Of a stretch of DNA of 64,000 nt, positions 11,233 through 21,759 are shown piece by piece. The position numbers and the translations under genes are program-made. The DNA lies in the NCBI RefSeq assembly GCF_016920785.2, contig NW_024609846.1, forward strand, positions 85,879,816 through 85,943,815, in the 5' to 3' direction. A model generated the notes under the pieces. The model did no database searches. It was given only the letters and a program-made list of their open reading frames with translations, and was not told the origin of the DNA. Within the stretch, counting starts at the first letter, position 1, and every line of letters starts with the position of its first letter. Source of the stretch: Ixodes scapularis (taxonomy: Eukaryota; Arthropoda; Arachnida; Ixodida; Ixodidae).

Positions 11233-12327
11233 ACAAACAAACCGGAGCGCCCCTAGCGGACGCCACCGGCGCCGCGCATGCGCGATGGAGTGTGGACAAA
11301 GAGCTCGCCGTCGCCCATAAACAAACCATTGAAATGCGATGTTGTCGGCGTCCGTGTGAGTCTCCCTGCCCTTTTTCGCGTTCGAATTATTTATTCTTCG
11401 TCTTCCGGGCAATGTCTGATTACTTGAGCGGCATCACCGAAATTACTGAGGTTCATTACACCGCAAAACTTTGCGTGAAAAATATGACATGCGGCAATTC
11501 ATTCCGCGTAGACGCCGCAGAATGTACGCTAAAGCCTGATTCGCATGATGAGATTTCGCTCGCAATTTTCAGTCGCGACGTCGCTCGAGCTGTAAAAGCG
11601 TGAACCGTAGCTGAGATGGTCGACGTCGATACTGACAATTGCAAGCAGAATCGGACCAAGTGAATCAGGCATAACAAGTCGGTGATGGCCACTGGTAACA
11701 GTGATCAACATCTCCTTGTATATACTGTTTACATCGAGCCTGCTTACCAGCCTTCAAACTTAAGTCTTTTGAGGCCTGCACTTACTTCTTATCGTAAGTA
11801 CCGGGCCAACATTTGGTCTACGGCCCGATGTCGTTTAAAAGAGCAGAAGACAGCAGAAGCGTTTGAAAGAGCAAACGGCAGTTCGAACGATCAAACGGCC
11901 GTTCGAACTTGAAGACGCATGCACTGAACGTAGTCCGCAGGTGGTCCGTACAACTTGACGGTTTTCCGGCGTTCATGTTGGAACAAAACAAATAAATCTG
12001 ATGACCACAAGTATCAGTGAATTCAACCCAAAATGCTTCCCGCCCAAGCAATTGTCGTCCGACGTCGTCTGGTTTTCCCTTTTCACGGCACATATCCACG
12101 TTCTCGGACGAACCGAGCACATGAAAACTAACCTTCAAACCTTTCTCGACTCTTTTGGTACAGCCCCAGTCACGGCGTTTTGACGAGAAGGCAGGTTTCT
12201 GTCAGGTTACTCTCAAAACAACGCAGAAATACACGTCTCACATGGGGACTTCCGCCCACAGCCCCAGACCGGAAGTGTGACCGACGCGCCATCACCACGC
12301 CATGACGTAACAGAGATGAGTTCGTGT
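11233..12327 (+). repeat. Unclassified 1.1-kb dispersed repeat R, copy 1
   Basis: This segment is repeated in the same orientation at 15537-16297 plus 18036-18368, with high but imperfect similarity throughout. Shared borders are ACAAAC(A/G)AACCG at the left and CGTAACAGAGATGAG at the right. Landmarks in order: the palindromic GCGCATGCGC near 11274, a 63-codon ORF, an inverted motif GTTCGAACGATC/GGCCGTTCGAAC near 11880, and an AACAAATAAA string at about 11987. No terminal inverted or long terminal repeats were seen. Confidence 0.8.
11412..11603 (+). CDS. Small ORF in repeat R (63 aa), function unknown
   Basis: The frame starts MSDYLSGITEITEVHYTA and ends FSRDVARAVKA. It is not recognised. 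The equivalent frame is open to the same stop in the second repeat copy (15720-15911), with substitutions but no indel. The ATG is replaced by AAG there. The frame also extends open upstream of the ATG. The GC-rich, CpG-rich leader with GCGCATGCGC (an NRF-1-like palindrome) about 140 bases upstream is promoter-like. It could be a first exon of a multicopy gene, a coding part of a mobile element, or chance. Many copy-to-copy differences look non-synonymous, which argues against strong constraint. Confidence 0.35.
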   Translation: MSDYLSGITEITEVHYTAKLCVKNMTCGNSFRVDAAECTLKPDSHDEISLAIFSRDVARAVKA

Positions 12328-12837
12328 CAATATTATTAGACTACCTCAGTGTGGAACTCCCGCGGAGGGGGGTACCCCCCCCCCCCCCTCCCCCTCACTC
12401 ACTCACTTCAATCTGCCAAGCGTCGTTCGAAGCGCCATCTGTGTTTTCGTTTCATAGCTATGCGTTCCAAAGAGGCCAGCTGAAGCGCCAAATGGCGATC
12501 ACAACGCCGCCATTTACCCTGCAGCGGTCACTCGAGGAACTGCACCTAACTTCTATTTTGGCTTCAATCGGCCATTTCGGAGCCGAAACAGATACAGTGG
12601 AAAGGGTTACATGAATGCCACCCCCATCTCCCCAGCGGACGCGCCGCGAATGTACCCCGAAGTTAAAATGAGCCTAGGTCGGGACGCGCTACCTGAAATC
12701 ACCGCTGAGGCATGGTTGTATAAAAAATATATTATTGTGCCGTAAAACCTAGCAAACTAAAGATTTTAGAAAACATCAAAACTACAAAAATAGTTTTTTT
12801 CCGTTGGTTTTTACGTTTCTAGTAACGTTGAAACGTA
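12328..12837. other. Gene-free spacer with a poly-C tract
   Basis: It contains a C-run near 12374-12387 and AT-rich sequence near 12720-12800. No gene or element was recognised. Confidence 0.5.
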
Positions 12838-13116
12838 CAGTCTCCGGCAATATGAAAGACCCACTCGGAGCGCGTGGCCGAGGCGGTGGCTGGCGGGGGC
12901 GCTGCGAGCGCCCCGGGCAGTTCCACTCTGCTTCGAGGGGAGCACGCTCCCTGGGGGCTCAGCTAAAGCGATACGCGCTTATCAGTTTGTGCTGAGCCCC
13001 GAGTGAGCGTCCTCCCCTCGAAGCAGAATGGAATTGCCCGGAGCGCTCGCAGCGCCTCCGCCAGCCACCGCCTTGGCCACGCGCTCCCAGTTGGTCTTTC
13101 ATATTGCCGGAGACTG
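12838..13116. mobile_element. Foldback MITE, Tc1/mariner-like (279 bp)
   Basis: Two arms of roughly 125 bases are near-perfect inverse complements. The left begins CAGTCTCCGGCAATATGAAA and the right ends with its complement. A short unpaired centre lies around 12965-12993. The arms start with CAG(T) and are flanked by TA on both sides (12836-12837 and 13117-13118), the usual signature of Tc1/mariner insertion. Arm sequence is very GC-rich in the inner half. It has no coding capacity. Confidence 0.85.
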
Positions 13117-13347
13117 TACGTATCCTGATTCAGTTATCAAAGCAGCCGTCTGGCGGCGCGTCGAGCGACACTGGGCGAGTCGTGGTGAGTGAGGGGGGTA
13201 CTGTTCGTGCATGCGGCGTCTATGAGCAGTTCCGTAACTGAGGTGATCTAATAACGTTGGTTCGTGTACACCCCGGAGTCCTTTCTCCAAGAAGCGAGGT
13301 TTTGGTGGATATTCGTTGCTCGGCCGCTATTTATTTTAGTGGCGCGG

Positions 13348-13447
13348 GGAAAAAAAAAAAAAAAAAGAGAGAGAGAAAGAGAGAGGGGGGGGGGGGGGTA
13401 AAACAACAATTTCCGCAAGCTGTTTTTTTCTTTTTTTTTTTTTTTTG
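13348..13447. repeat. Homopolymer cluster (A, GA, G, T runs)
   Basis: An A-run, a GA-rich stretch, a G-run at about 13386-13398 and a T-run at about 13421-13446 follow closely. The open frames that cross them encode only low-complexity sequence. Confidence 0.9.
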
Positions 13448-15536
13448 CGATTGCGACATTCTGTTGTGTTTAGGTTTGCTTTTGCTTAGGGTGCTACAAT
13501 ACGGAGTGAACAATATTACGCACTTGCCACAAATATTTCATCGTCATCGACAGTTGTAAAGTATTACGCACTGCCACGGGTGCTTTGACCTTGCGCACCG
13601 GAGCGTCACAGGAGCGAGTATCTCCGCAAAATAAATACGAGGACCTATTTCTCCCTTTGAATCGATCACTTCTGTGGCATCACGACGAATACAGTTTCAC
13701 CATGAAATTATAACAAATATTGAATGATGATGCAGTTGATTGGGTCCCAACAGTAGAGCCACATTAGTTGGGTTGCAAATGAACTGGGCGTCGTTCGTGC
13801 ATTGTGTTTACTTCCACGTTCGAATATGTTGAGAATGAGTAGCCAAACAGCGCAGTCTGCAGGCTGATTCATGGAGAGGCCTCATATCTCCCCAACTCGG
13901 AAAAAAGGGGGGGGGGGGGGAGGGGAGAAAGGGGAGGTTGTTGTGGGAAGGTGATAATATTTATTCTCACTCTGGAGGGTCGCCGGTCATTAAAAAGTCG
14001 ACTCGCTGATAATGGGAAATCCTGTGGGGCCACATCTGTAGTAACTATGAGTAAAATGTGGTGCAGCTAGGTTACTGAGAAGTTGTGATAGTGCAAGTGA
14101 TGGGGCGCTGTGTAGAAAACAAAGGCCTACCTTACGACTGCACCATCCTCATTAGAAGCCAGAATTTCGGTTTGCTTCTTCCACCCTCCTGACGCCAATC
14201 TTTCCGATATTGGATAAATCCGGTACAGCGTTGATCGCGCATGCCCGCGTCAGTATTTAAATGCCTTCATAAAGTTATAAAACAGTCATTATTAAATATT
14301 GAGGACATTTCTCGCTAAATGTGGATACGCGCCCGACTACACATCTCACAGGAAAAGAATACCAAGGAGCATGTGCTAAGAAGAAGAGGAAGAGAGGCTA
14401 CCGGCGCGAGCAGAGCTAGTTGGAACCGTTGATCGATGCAACATCAACCTTCAAGAGCCCTCCATATGTCTAGACTGTAAATATGTTGTATAAATCTCTT
14501 TTGTAAACTGGAGTGATCTAAATTATCGAATAGTCATCAAGCAGGGGTAAGGAAGAATAAATACGCTGAATAGTGCAAAATGGGTTGAACAACCTATGAG
14601 AGGGGATATATGTTTCGAACAGTAATGAAGAGATTAGGGAAAGCCACTTGATTTATATGTTTCGGAAAGAAATGTATTATCGACGACCTAAACCCTTTAT
14701 TGCGCAAGCCAATCCTTGTGCAGACACGGGAATGGTTCCAGCAGCCGCGCGATGCCAGAGGGCAGCTGCTGGAACTAGGGAGCCTTTATGTGCGCTTTGC
14801 TAGGGTGATGCCATCCTTTGTAATACCACTCGCCGACAAACCAGCAGCCATTTTGTTCCTCGGCGATAATCCGTGGGGCTTATAACCCTCCCGGAAACAA
14901 GCACCTTATCTCAGAAGTTCGGAGCAGCGTTGTGGAACCCACGGAGGGAAGATTAGCATTTCCCCCCTCGGATGGGATTACCGATGGACACAAAGGCCAC
15001 TTTCCGGCGCACGGGGAAACAATGAGAGAAACAAAATGGCGGTGGACGAGGGTGTGGGAAAGGGAAACAGGCAGTTGGCATCACCCTATGGGAAGTGCAC
15101 ATGAAGGCACCCTAGCTGGAACGACCCCAGCCATACCGCGGCCCCTCAATCTCTACCGACAGAGCGGCCTCGGGCCTGCAGCTTATGGAAAAAAAGCGTT
15201 CGGTAGCGCTGAGTCTCGCGGATTGAGCGTGCCCGCGTCAAGGAGAGAAGACACCTGGAAGTCTCAAGGTCGTTGTGGCGCTCGCAGCTGGCCGCTCATT
15301 TTGCGCTTTTTGAGGATTATCTCTACAGTAAAAGCCGACACAAAAGAAGCCCCTGACGTCACGTGACTTTTAGAAGAGAAGAAAAGAGGAGGGGCGCTAG
15401 GGGCATTTTCCTACCTTGCGGAAAATGGTTTCGTAGGTCGGTCTTTCTTATTCACCAACTCATTGTTGGATGGATGGTTGAAGCCGGCTGAGCTCTTTGG
15501 ATCGGGCGGTAGCTTACGCCACCTAGCCATTTTGTT
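13448..15536. other. Long stretch without recognisable genes
   Basis: It has a G-run near 13909-13920 and AT-rich patches. At 15489-15530 a short GC-rich motif (GATCGGGCGGTAGCTTACGC then CACCTAGCCA) resembles a dispersed arthropod repeat, but only one clear copy is in the window. The 144-codon frame at 14932 has no family resemblance and is not called. Confidence 0.4.
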
Positions 15537-16297
15537 ACAAACGAACCGAAGCGCCCCTAGCGGACGCCACCGGCGCCGCGCATGCGCGATGGAGTGTGGG
15601 CAAGAAGCTCGCCGTCGCCCATAAACAAACCATTGAAGTGCGATGTTGTCGGCGTCGGTGTGAGTCCACGGCCCTTTTTCTCGTCTGAACTTTTGATTCT
15701 ATACTACATCTTCCTGGCGAAGTCTGACTACTTGAGCGCCCTCAGCGAAATTACCGAGGCTCATTACACCGCGAAACTTCGCGTGAATAATGTGACATGC
15801 GGCGATTCATTGCGTGTGGACGCCGCAGAATGTAAGCTAAAGCCTGATTCGCATGATGAGATTTCGCTCGCAATTTTCAGTCGCGATGTCGCTCGGGCTG
15901 CAAAAGCGTGAACCGTAGCTGAGATGGTCAACGTCGATACTGAAAATCGCAAGCAGAATTGGACCAAGTGAATCAGGCATAACAAGTTGGTGATGGCCAC
16001 TGGTAACAATGATCAGCATCTCCATGTATCAACTGTTTTCATTGAGCCTGCCTACCAACCATCAAACTTAAGTCTTTTGAGGCCTGCACTTACTTCTTAT
16101 TGCAAGCACCGGGCCAACATTTCGTCTACGGGCCGGTGTCGTCTAAAATAACAGATGTAATCAGAAACGCCTGAAAGAGCAGACTACAGTTCGAACGATC
16201 AGGTGGCCGTTTGAACTTGAAGACGCACTGAACGTAGTCCGCAGTGGTCCGTACAACTTGACGGTTTTCCGGCGTTCAAGTTGGAACAAAACAAATA
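15537..16297 (+). repeat. Repeat R, copy 2, 5' part
   Basis: It matches 11233-11990 in order and orientation, including GCGCATGCGC, the small ORF, the TTCGAAC motif and the AACAAATAAA string. The match stops there and resumes at 18036. The intervening 1.74 kb is a Penelope-like element. Confidence 0.8.
15720..15911 (+). pseudogene. Second copy of the repeat R small ORF, start codon lost
   Basis: This corresponds codon for codon to 11412-11603 and ends FSRDVARAAKA at the same stop. The start is AAG instead of ATG. The frame remains open upstream to about 15582 but in unrelated sequence. About ten residues differ from copy 1. Confidence 0.35.
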
Positions 16298-16300
16298 AAG

Positions 16301-17389
16301 TTGGGAGAAAGTGTAAAAAAATCCAAGGGCATGCACCTGGAAGTGTTCTTTAGTGCTAAGACACTCAAGGACGCGTGCCCCTTTAGGGCTATCGTTACCG
16401 AGAGGGGTACCTGGCAGCGTCAAGTGGCCACATATCTCCAGAGCCAGTTGTCCCCTCTGGACATCAGGGATCCGTCCCGGGTGCCTAACTCTGAAGCCGT
16501 TGTCGATTTTCTTAAGAGTGAAGAACGCGGGAGCTGGTCGGCTTTGTAGACGTCGTTGACCTGTTATGTTCTCTTCCTCACGAGCATTTGCTCTCATCGG
16601 TGAGGTCTTGCATTGAATTCATCGGGGAGGTGGCATTCAGAAATGCTAGTGGTGTTACCCTCGAAGAATTCCTTGAGCTTTTAGGCCTCTACTTAAACTC
16701 GATGGTGGTAGGCTGGAGCAATGAGTTTTTCCTGCAAACAACGGGAGTGTGCATCGGCTCGTGTGTGACCCCGATTCTCAGTGACATTTTCCTCGGTGTT
16801 GTGGACAGTGGAATCGATGATGAGGGATTCGAATGTAAAAAAGGTGTTTCGGTATGTGGACGATTTTCTGGTGGAGTTTGGCAATGTGGATGGAGAGGCA
16901 AGGCGGGCTAATATCTTACGTGCTTTCGGTGAGAGTGGTGGGGGACTTAGGTTTACGTTTGAAGAACCGAAGGATAAGGTTCTCCAGTTTCTGGATCTGG
17001 CGCTGTGTCTCAAGGACACACAGGTATGCTGGTCCTTCAGTTCGCGGTCAAGGAAGGCGATTTTAGACTACAGATTGTCCCACTCCAAGCTGGCGAAGAG
17101 GGGCATAGCAGTTTCCTGTCTCGGCTCTGCTCTCGGGAAGCCATGCGTTCACATGATGACCGACAGTTTCTTGGCGCAGGTTAAGAGACTGATGGCGCTG
17201 GGGTACCCATCAGCACTTCTAACGGAGGTGGCAAGTGCCCTTCCGAAGAAGGCAAATGGGATAGAGAGGGTGAGGGACGACGTATACAAAAAGCGGAAGG
17301 TGATGGTCCCCTACATCCGCAATGTCTCCCACAACCTTAAACAAGTTGGAGGCCTGTATGGAGTCCTAGTAGTGTTCTTGGCCCCCTAA
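16301..17389 (+). pseudogene. Penelope reverse transcriptase, frameshifted
   Basis: The first frame (16301-16549) has FFSAKTLKDACPFRAIV and SQLSPLDIRDPSRVPNSEAV, typical of the RT fingers. A shift near 16545 leads to LPHEHLLSSVRSCIE and GVCIGSCVTPILSDIFL. A second shift near 16830 leads to FRYVDDFLVEFGN with the catalytic YVDD. LSHSKLAKRGIAVSCLGSAL and PYIRNVSHNLKQV, the linker to the endonuclease, follow. The frame closes at 17389. With two frameshifts it is dead. No intact copy is in the window. Confidence 0.9.
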
Positions 17390-17392
17390 AAA

Positions 17393-17816
17393 ATGAGCCA
17401 GGTTTGTAAAAGGGCGGGCGCCAGAGCCGAAAATCGGGTGAAGACGAAGTGTACCAAAAGACACGCAAAGCCTTTCGTGTCATGTGTCTTGAGTGTAGTG
17501 CACAAGATACCCCTGTCATCTGGTAAATTCTACATAGGCCAAACAGGGAGGTGCCTTAATGATAGGCTCCGGGAGCATGCTTACTCGCTGAGGGCCACGG
17601 TTGGGGGACTCCTCCCTTTGCATTGCCGAGACTGCACGTGTCAGCCGGCCTTTGACGAGGTGACGGTTTAAGAGGCATAGAGAGAGGGTCACTCGTGAAA
17701 TTATTGAGGCTTTTTATATTTCGTGCCTCGGAGAAAGATGTGTGAGTGAGCCGCCGGTTGCCTTATGTGATAAGGAGCTGTCCTTTTTGCGCCAGACCAT
17801 GACTGGCATAAGGTGA
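17393..17816 (+). pseudogene. Penelope GIY-YIG endonuclease
   Basis: KFYIGQTGRCLNDRLREHAY near 17525 is the GIY-YIG core, with YIGQTG and the arginine helix. HCRDCTCQPAFDEV (about 17620) carries the Cys/His motif of Penelope endonucleases. A one-base shift follows near 17670, after which ERVTREIIEAFYISCLGERC and CDKELSFLRQT complete the domain and end at TGA 17814-17816. The domain nicks DNA for target priming. Confidence 0.88.
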
Positions 17817-18035
17817 GTCTAGTGAACCTGTTTTGATGACACGTGCCTTGTGTGTGGCGTATTGTATGATTACACATTGTTATCTGGTACTGACCTATGT
17901 GTTTTCTTTTCCTTTTTAAATAAAACATTATGTTGCGTGTACAGTTGTTGTCCTGTCATGTCTGTTTCTTTCTTCGTCCTCGTTTTTTGAAGCTGTTACA
18001 CCAACCATGTCAAACTAACAACCTTGTTACGAATA

Positions 18036-18368
18036 AGTCTGATGACCACAAGTATTCGTCAATTCAACCCAAGGCGCTTCCCGCCCAAGCAATCGGGGTC
18101 CGACGGCGTCTGGTTTTACCTTTTTACGGCACATTTCCACGTTCTCAGACGAACCGAGCACATGAAAACTAACCTTCAAACCTTTCTCGACTCTTTTGGT
18201 ACAGCCCCAATCGCGGCGTTTTGACGAGACGGCAGGTTTTTTGTCTGGTTCCTTCTAAAATAACGCAAGAATACACGTCTCAAATGGGGACTTCTGCCCA
18301 CAGCCCCAGGCTGGAGGTGCGCCCGACGCGCCACCACCGCGCTGTGACGTAACAGAGATGAGTTTGTG
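18036..18368 (+). repeat. Repeat R, copy 2, 3' part
   Basis: It starts TCTGATGACCACAAGTAT, exactly where copy 1 continues at 11996, and ends at CGTAACAGAGATGAGTTTGT like copy 1. The junction with CR1 sequence follows at once. Confidence 0.8.
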
Positions 18369-18500
18369 TATAGGTGAATAAGTTTTAGTATAAACATGAT
18401 GGCCCAATTTTGCAGGGATTCTAGAGTATTTATTAGAGATTTTTGATGCGGGTTCCAAATTATAGCTGCATATTCCAACTTTGGCCTAATGGCCACTTTG
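18369..18500 (-). pseudogene. CR1-like LINE, C-terminal RT fragment (inverted)
   Basis: On the minus strand the translation reads IRPKLEYAAIIWNPHQKSL then LESLQN, the conserved block just after the RT palm in CR1-type LINEs. It is truncated where repeat R ends. It has the opposite orientation to the CR1 RT segment that begins 20-50 bases away. Confidence 0.75.
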
Positions 18501-19623
18501 GCCAAATTGGATAAAGCCGAGTGAGGGTTGTACCTGGTTTTCACAAAGCGTACAACGCTTGATCTCCAAATAGAGATTTTTCAGAAAGTCTAGTTCTCCA
18601 AATGCAGACCGCGACTGGCAGTCGTACGAAGATTGTGCGCGCTTATGCAACGATGAGATAAGGGCAAAGAATAGTGTTTTTAACGACGATTTATCTAGCA
18701 TACTAAAAACAAATCCAAAGAAGTTCTGGCATGTTCTAAACCCCAAAGAAAATAATACATTTCCGTTACTTCAAGAAGGTGACGTAAAGCTTTCTGCATC
18801 CGAGTCCGATTTTAAACTTAACACATTTTTCGGTGAAGTGTTTACCGACGAGCTCCCTTTATCTGACCGCCATGTTACACCTACAATCGTCATTCAAGAA
18901 ATGGACGATGTGCAAATTAATATTGATGGTGTCATCAGTACCAATGACCGCTTGCCGACAAAATCCAGCCCGGTTCCTGATGGTGTATGCTCGAAGCTGC
19001 TTAAACTAACAAAAGGTGCGTCAGGTGCCGTGCTTGCCAGATTATTCCAGAAATCGCTTAATACCGGCCGCATTCCGAACGAATGGAAATAGGCTAATAT
19101 TGTCCCGATTCATAAATCTGGTAATCGAAATTGTTCCACAAATTATAGACCAATTTCATTGACCTCTGTTTCTTGTAAACGTTTAGAACATATAATATGT
19201 TCATCTCTCATGGAACACCTAGTCTCAAACAACCTGCTATTTCCCAATCGCACGGCGTTCAACGGGGTCTTTTGTGCGAAACCCAATTTGCATACCTGTA
19301 TTCACTCATCTTCACAAATCGACGCTATTTTAATTTTATAGACTTTTCAAAGGCCTTTGATCGTGTACCACACAGTCGTCTGATTATAATCAAACTACAA
19401 TATCTCAAAATTAATGATAAGGTAATTACATGAAATCTTGAGTTTTTGCACGATAGAAATCAATCCGTAATTGCAAATGACATCACCTCACCACCTATAC
19501 ATGTCAAATCTGGTGTCCATCAGGGATCCATTATTGGACCACTTTTGTTTTAAATTTATAAAAATGACCTCCCCAACAGCATTTCTTCAAAGATTCGCCT
19601 ATTTGCAGCCGACTGTGTGTATA

Positions 19624-19631
19624 CCGTCAAA
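19624..19631. repeat. 8-bp target-site duplication of the hAT element, left
   Basis: CCGTCAAA, repeated exactly at 21326-21333. The host sequence is CR1 RT coding DNA. Confidence 0.93.
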
Positions 19632-21325
19632 CAGGGTTGGGCAGTATCGCGATACAAATGTATCGCGATAGTATTTCAGGAATACATTTCGTATCTGTAT
19701 TTCTGTATCGCGATACATTTTTTCACCAGTATCTGTATTTCTGTATCGAAATACATTTTGAATGTTCCTTTGTATCGCGATACCATCAGGGTAAAATGTA
19801 TTTCGTTACATTTCTTGAGAAATACTCCCCCCCCCCCCCCCCCCCCCCCCCAAGAAAACAAAATTTCGAACACTTTTTTTTACTTCTGAGGGCACCTGGG
19901 TCAAGGAGATGCTGGGGCATTGTTACCATGCTGACCAAGGTTCCTTCCGATTCTCCGAACTATTTTTCTATGCGTTCTCTTCTCTCTTCTGAGAACTGTT
20001 GCGCAGTCGGGGACTCGGAACTAGGTGGCGTGCCAGGAGTGGAGACAGAGCATCTTCTGCCGCAGGTCCTTAGGTGGGGGTTTCTTGAGTCATTGTTTTC
20101 GGGCATCCAAAGCCCGCTGCTAACCTACTCTCTTGCCTTAACGTACACAGTACACCCACCCGGCAAAGCTGAGTCACAGTCCGTTGGAACACGAGCCTGG
20201 AGGTGGTTGACTTGAAATAGTAGGATAACTCGCGCAGTGAAGTTCAAAAAATATTTGAAGGCGTGTGCGGCTGCGCCCGTAATATTTCACGGCTCAAGGG
20301 TACGTCATCAGCCGACGTGAAAGTGACTCGCTGCTCTGGTGATCCAAAACCCAGGAAGGAGGTCAGACGTGTCCTCGCTGTGCCGACCCAGACTTTGTAC
20401 ACCTGCGACTCGTCTTGAGCGCGCTGTTTCTCGGAGAGCTCGCACTTCTGCCGGCAATATCAGATCGCAATCCACGAGGTCTCTATTTGGAGTACACAAA
20501 GGCGAAACTTGATGACTGCAATCCATGCGTCGATGGCGGAGGGTCAGCAGGAAGCACCACAACAGGGATGCCACCGTATCGTTTTATCAACCGTAACAGA
20601 AAATAAGACGTGTGTTCCAGGATGTTTCAAGTGGTCCACCATTCTCGAAAATACTACACGATCTTCAACGAGGTAACCTACGACGAAGTACGTATTGTCC
20701 TTTCATACAGCAGCGTGTTAAAGTTTCATGTTCAAGCCCACACCTACAGATAAAGAATACCAGTTCATTCCACCGTGACGTCATGCGAGAAATGTTGTCA
20801 GAGGCGTCCTTATTTGACTGGGGCGTGGCGATGTTTTGATTGGATTTAGGATGACAGAGAATTTATTTAAAGGTCAAAGTCTTTTCGCATCCCTCGTCAG
20901 ACGGACAGGATGTCAGGGAAGGGACCACGGTCAGTCCTTGATGGAACGTTTTTCTGAGCACATTGAAGACTCTTCGTCGTCCGAAATCACTACCTTCAAG
21001 GCAAAGTACCAAGCCTACGGGAAAGAAATTTCAGGATCAAAAACTTCCACTTCCAACTCCAAGCTTCATTTAATTTGGTCTCAAATAAATTTTTAAAATG
21101 TATTGCAGTATCAGTATTTTTGTATTTGTATTTCTGCCCTCCCTAAAATGTATTCCTGTATTTGTATTTCCAAATACTTTTTGCCTCTATTCAAAATGTA
21201 TTTCCGATACGTATCGCGATACACTTTTACAGATATATTTCAGTATCAGTATTTTAGGTACTATTTTAAAGTATCCCAGTATTTGTATTTCGGAATACAT
21301 TTTTGAGTATTTCTGCCCAACCCTG
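19632..21325. mobile_element. Non-autonomous hAT element (1.69 kb)
   Basis: The ends CAGGGTTGGGCAGTA... and ...TGCCCAACCCTG are 13-bp perfect inverted repeats, and an exact 8-bp duplication flanks them, which together identify a hAT-superfamily insertion. Subterminal regions are dense in the palindrome TATCGCGATA (about 19655, 19670, 19706, 19769, 21209) and in TGTATTT/AAATACA motifs. A C-run lies at 19828-19850. The interior 19870-21060 has no transposase domain I can recognise and could be captured sequence. Confidence 0.9.
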
Positions 21326-21333
21326 CCGTCAAA
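21326..21333. repeat. 8-bp target-site duplication of the hAT element, right
   Basis: CCGTCAAA, identical to 19624-19631. Confidence 0.93.
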
Positions 21334-21513
21334 TAGCTAGTCAAAGCGACTGCCTAACTCTTCAAAGTGATTTGGATATCATACTTGCAGGGTGTGAGAC
21401 GTAGCAAATGCAGTTAAATATAGATAAAACAAAAACAGTGACATTTACCAATTGTCGCTCATCTTTCCTATACGACTACGAAGTTACAGAGTCCAAATTG
21501 GATAAGCCCGAGT

Positions 21514-21759
21514 GCACAACACTCGGAGAGCCAATCACCACAACTTACGGAGGCAGCTCTGCGAATGACGACGCCGAAACATATGCTTGGACCAAAAAAC
21601 GCAGTCTGAGTTGTGACATTAAGCAATGCAAAACGTCACGCTTGCATTGCTTAATGTCACAAGTCATACTGCGTTTTTTGGTCCAAACATATGTTTCGGC
21701 ATCGTCATTCGCTGAGCTGCCTCCGTAAGTTGCGGTGATTGGCTCTCCGAGTGTTGTGC
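21514..21759. mobile_element. Foldback MITE (246 bp), almost perfect palindrome
   Basis: The left arm starts GCACAACACTCGGAGAGCCA and the right arm ends with its inverse complement. Pairing extends to the centre near 21637 with only scattered mismatches. It begins immediately where CR1 similarity and a 22-base repeat end. No target duplication is evident. Confidence 0.85.

Larger units (their letters stand above)
16298..18035 (+). mobile_element. Penelope-like element, 5'-truncated, inserted in repeat R
   Basis: This 1.74-kb segment interrupts repeat R copy 2 just after its AACAAATAAA string. It carries a reverse transcriptase followed by a GIY-YIG endonuclease, the defining order of Penelope-like elements. 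AAATAAA-type sequence (AAATAAAAC) occurs near 17917. Short AATAA-like sequence at both junctions (about 16292 and 18030) may be a degenerate target duplication. The RT N-terminus is missing. Confidence 0.9.
18522..21491 (+). pseudogene. CR1-like LINE reverse transcriptase, interrupted by a hAT element
   Basis: Conceptual + translation from about 18570 gives SYEDCARLCNDEIRAKNSVF, then the RT with NYRPISLTSVSCK near 19140, IDFSKAFDRVPH near 19345 and SGVHQGSIIGPLLF near 19520. A catalytic-region remnant (RLFAADCVYT) lies near 19600, with D replaced in the usual ADD. Stops occur at 19090 and near 19430. After the hAT element (19632-21325) and its 8-bp duplication the frame resumes with DCLTLQSDLDIILAGCE and MQLNIDKTKTVTFT (21408) and stops matching near 21490. 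Neither the 5' nor the 3' end of the LINE is present. Old and inactive. Confidence 0.85.

Noticed and set aside
14932..15366. 144-codon + frame
   Set aside because: No domain, low similarity to any family I know, and composition like the surrounding non-coding sequence.
19637..20215. 192-codon + frame inside the hAT element
   Set aside because: Starts in the TATCGCGATA subterminal repeats and runs through a poly-C tract; not a transposase.
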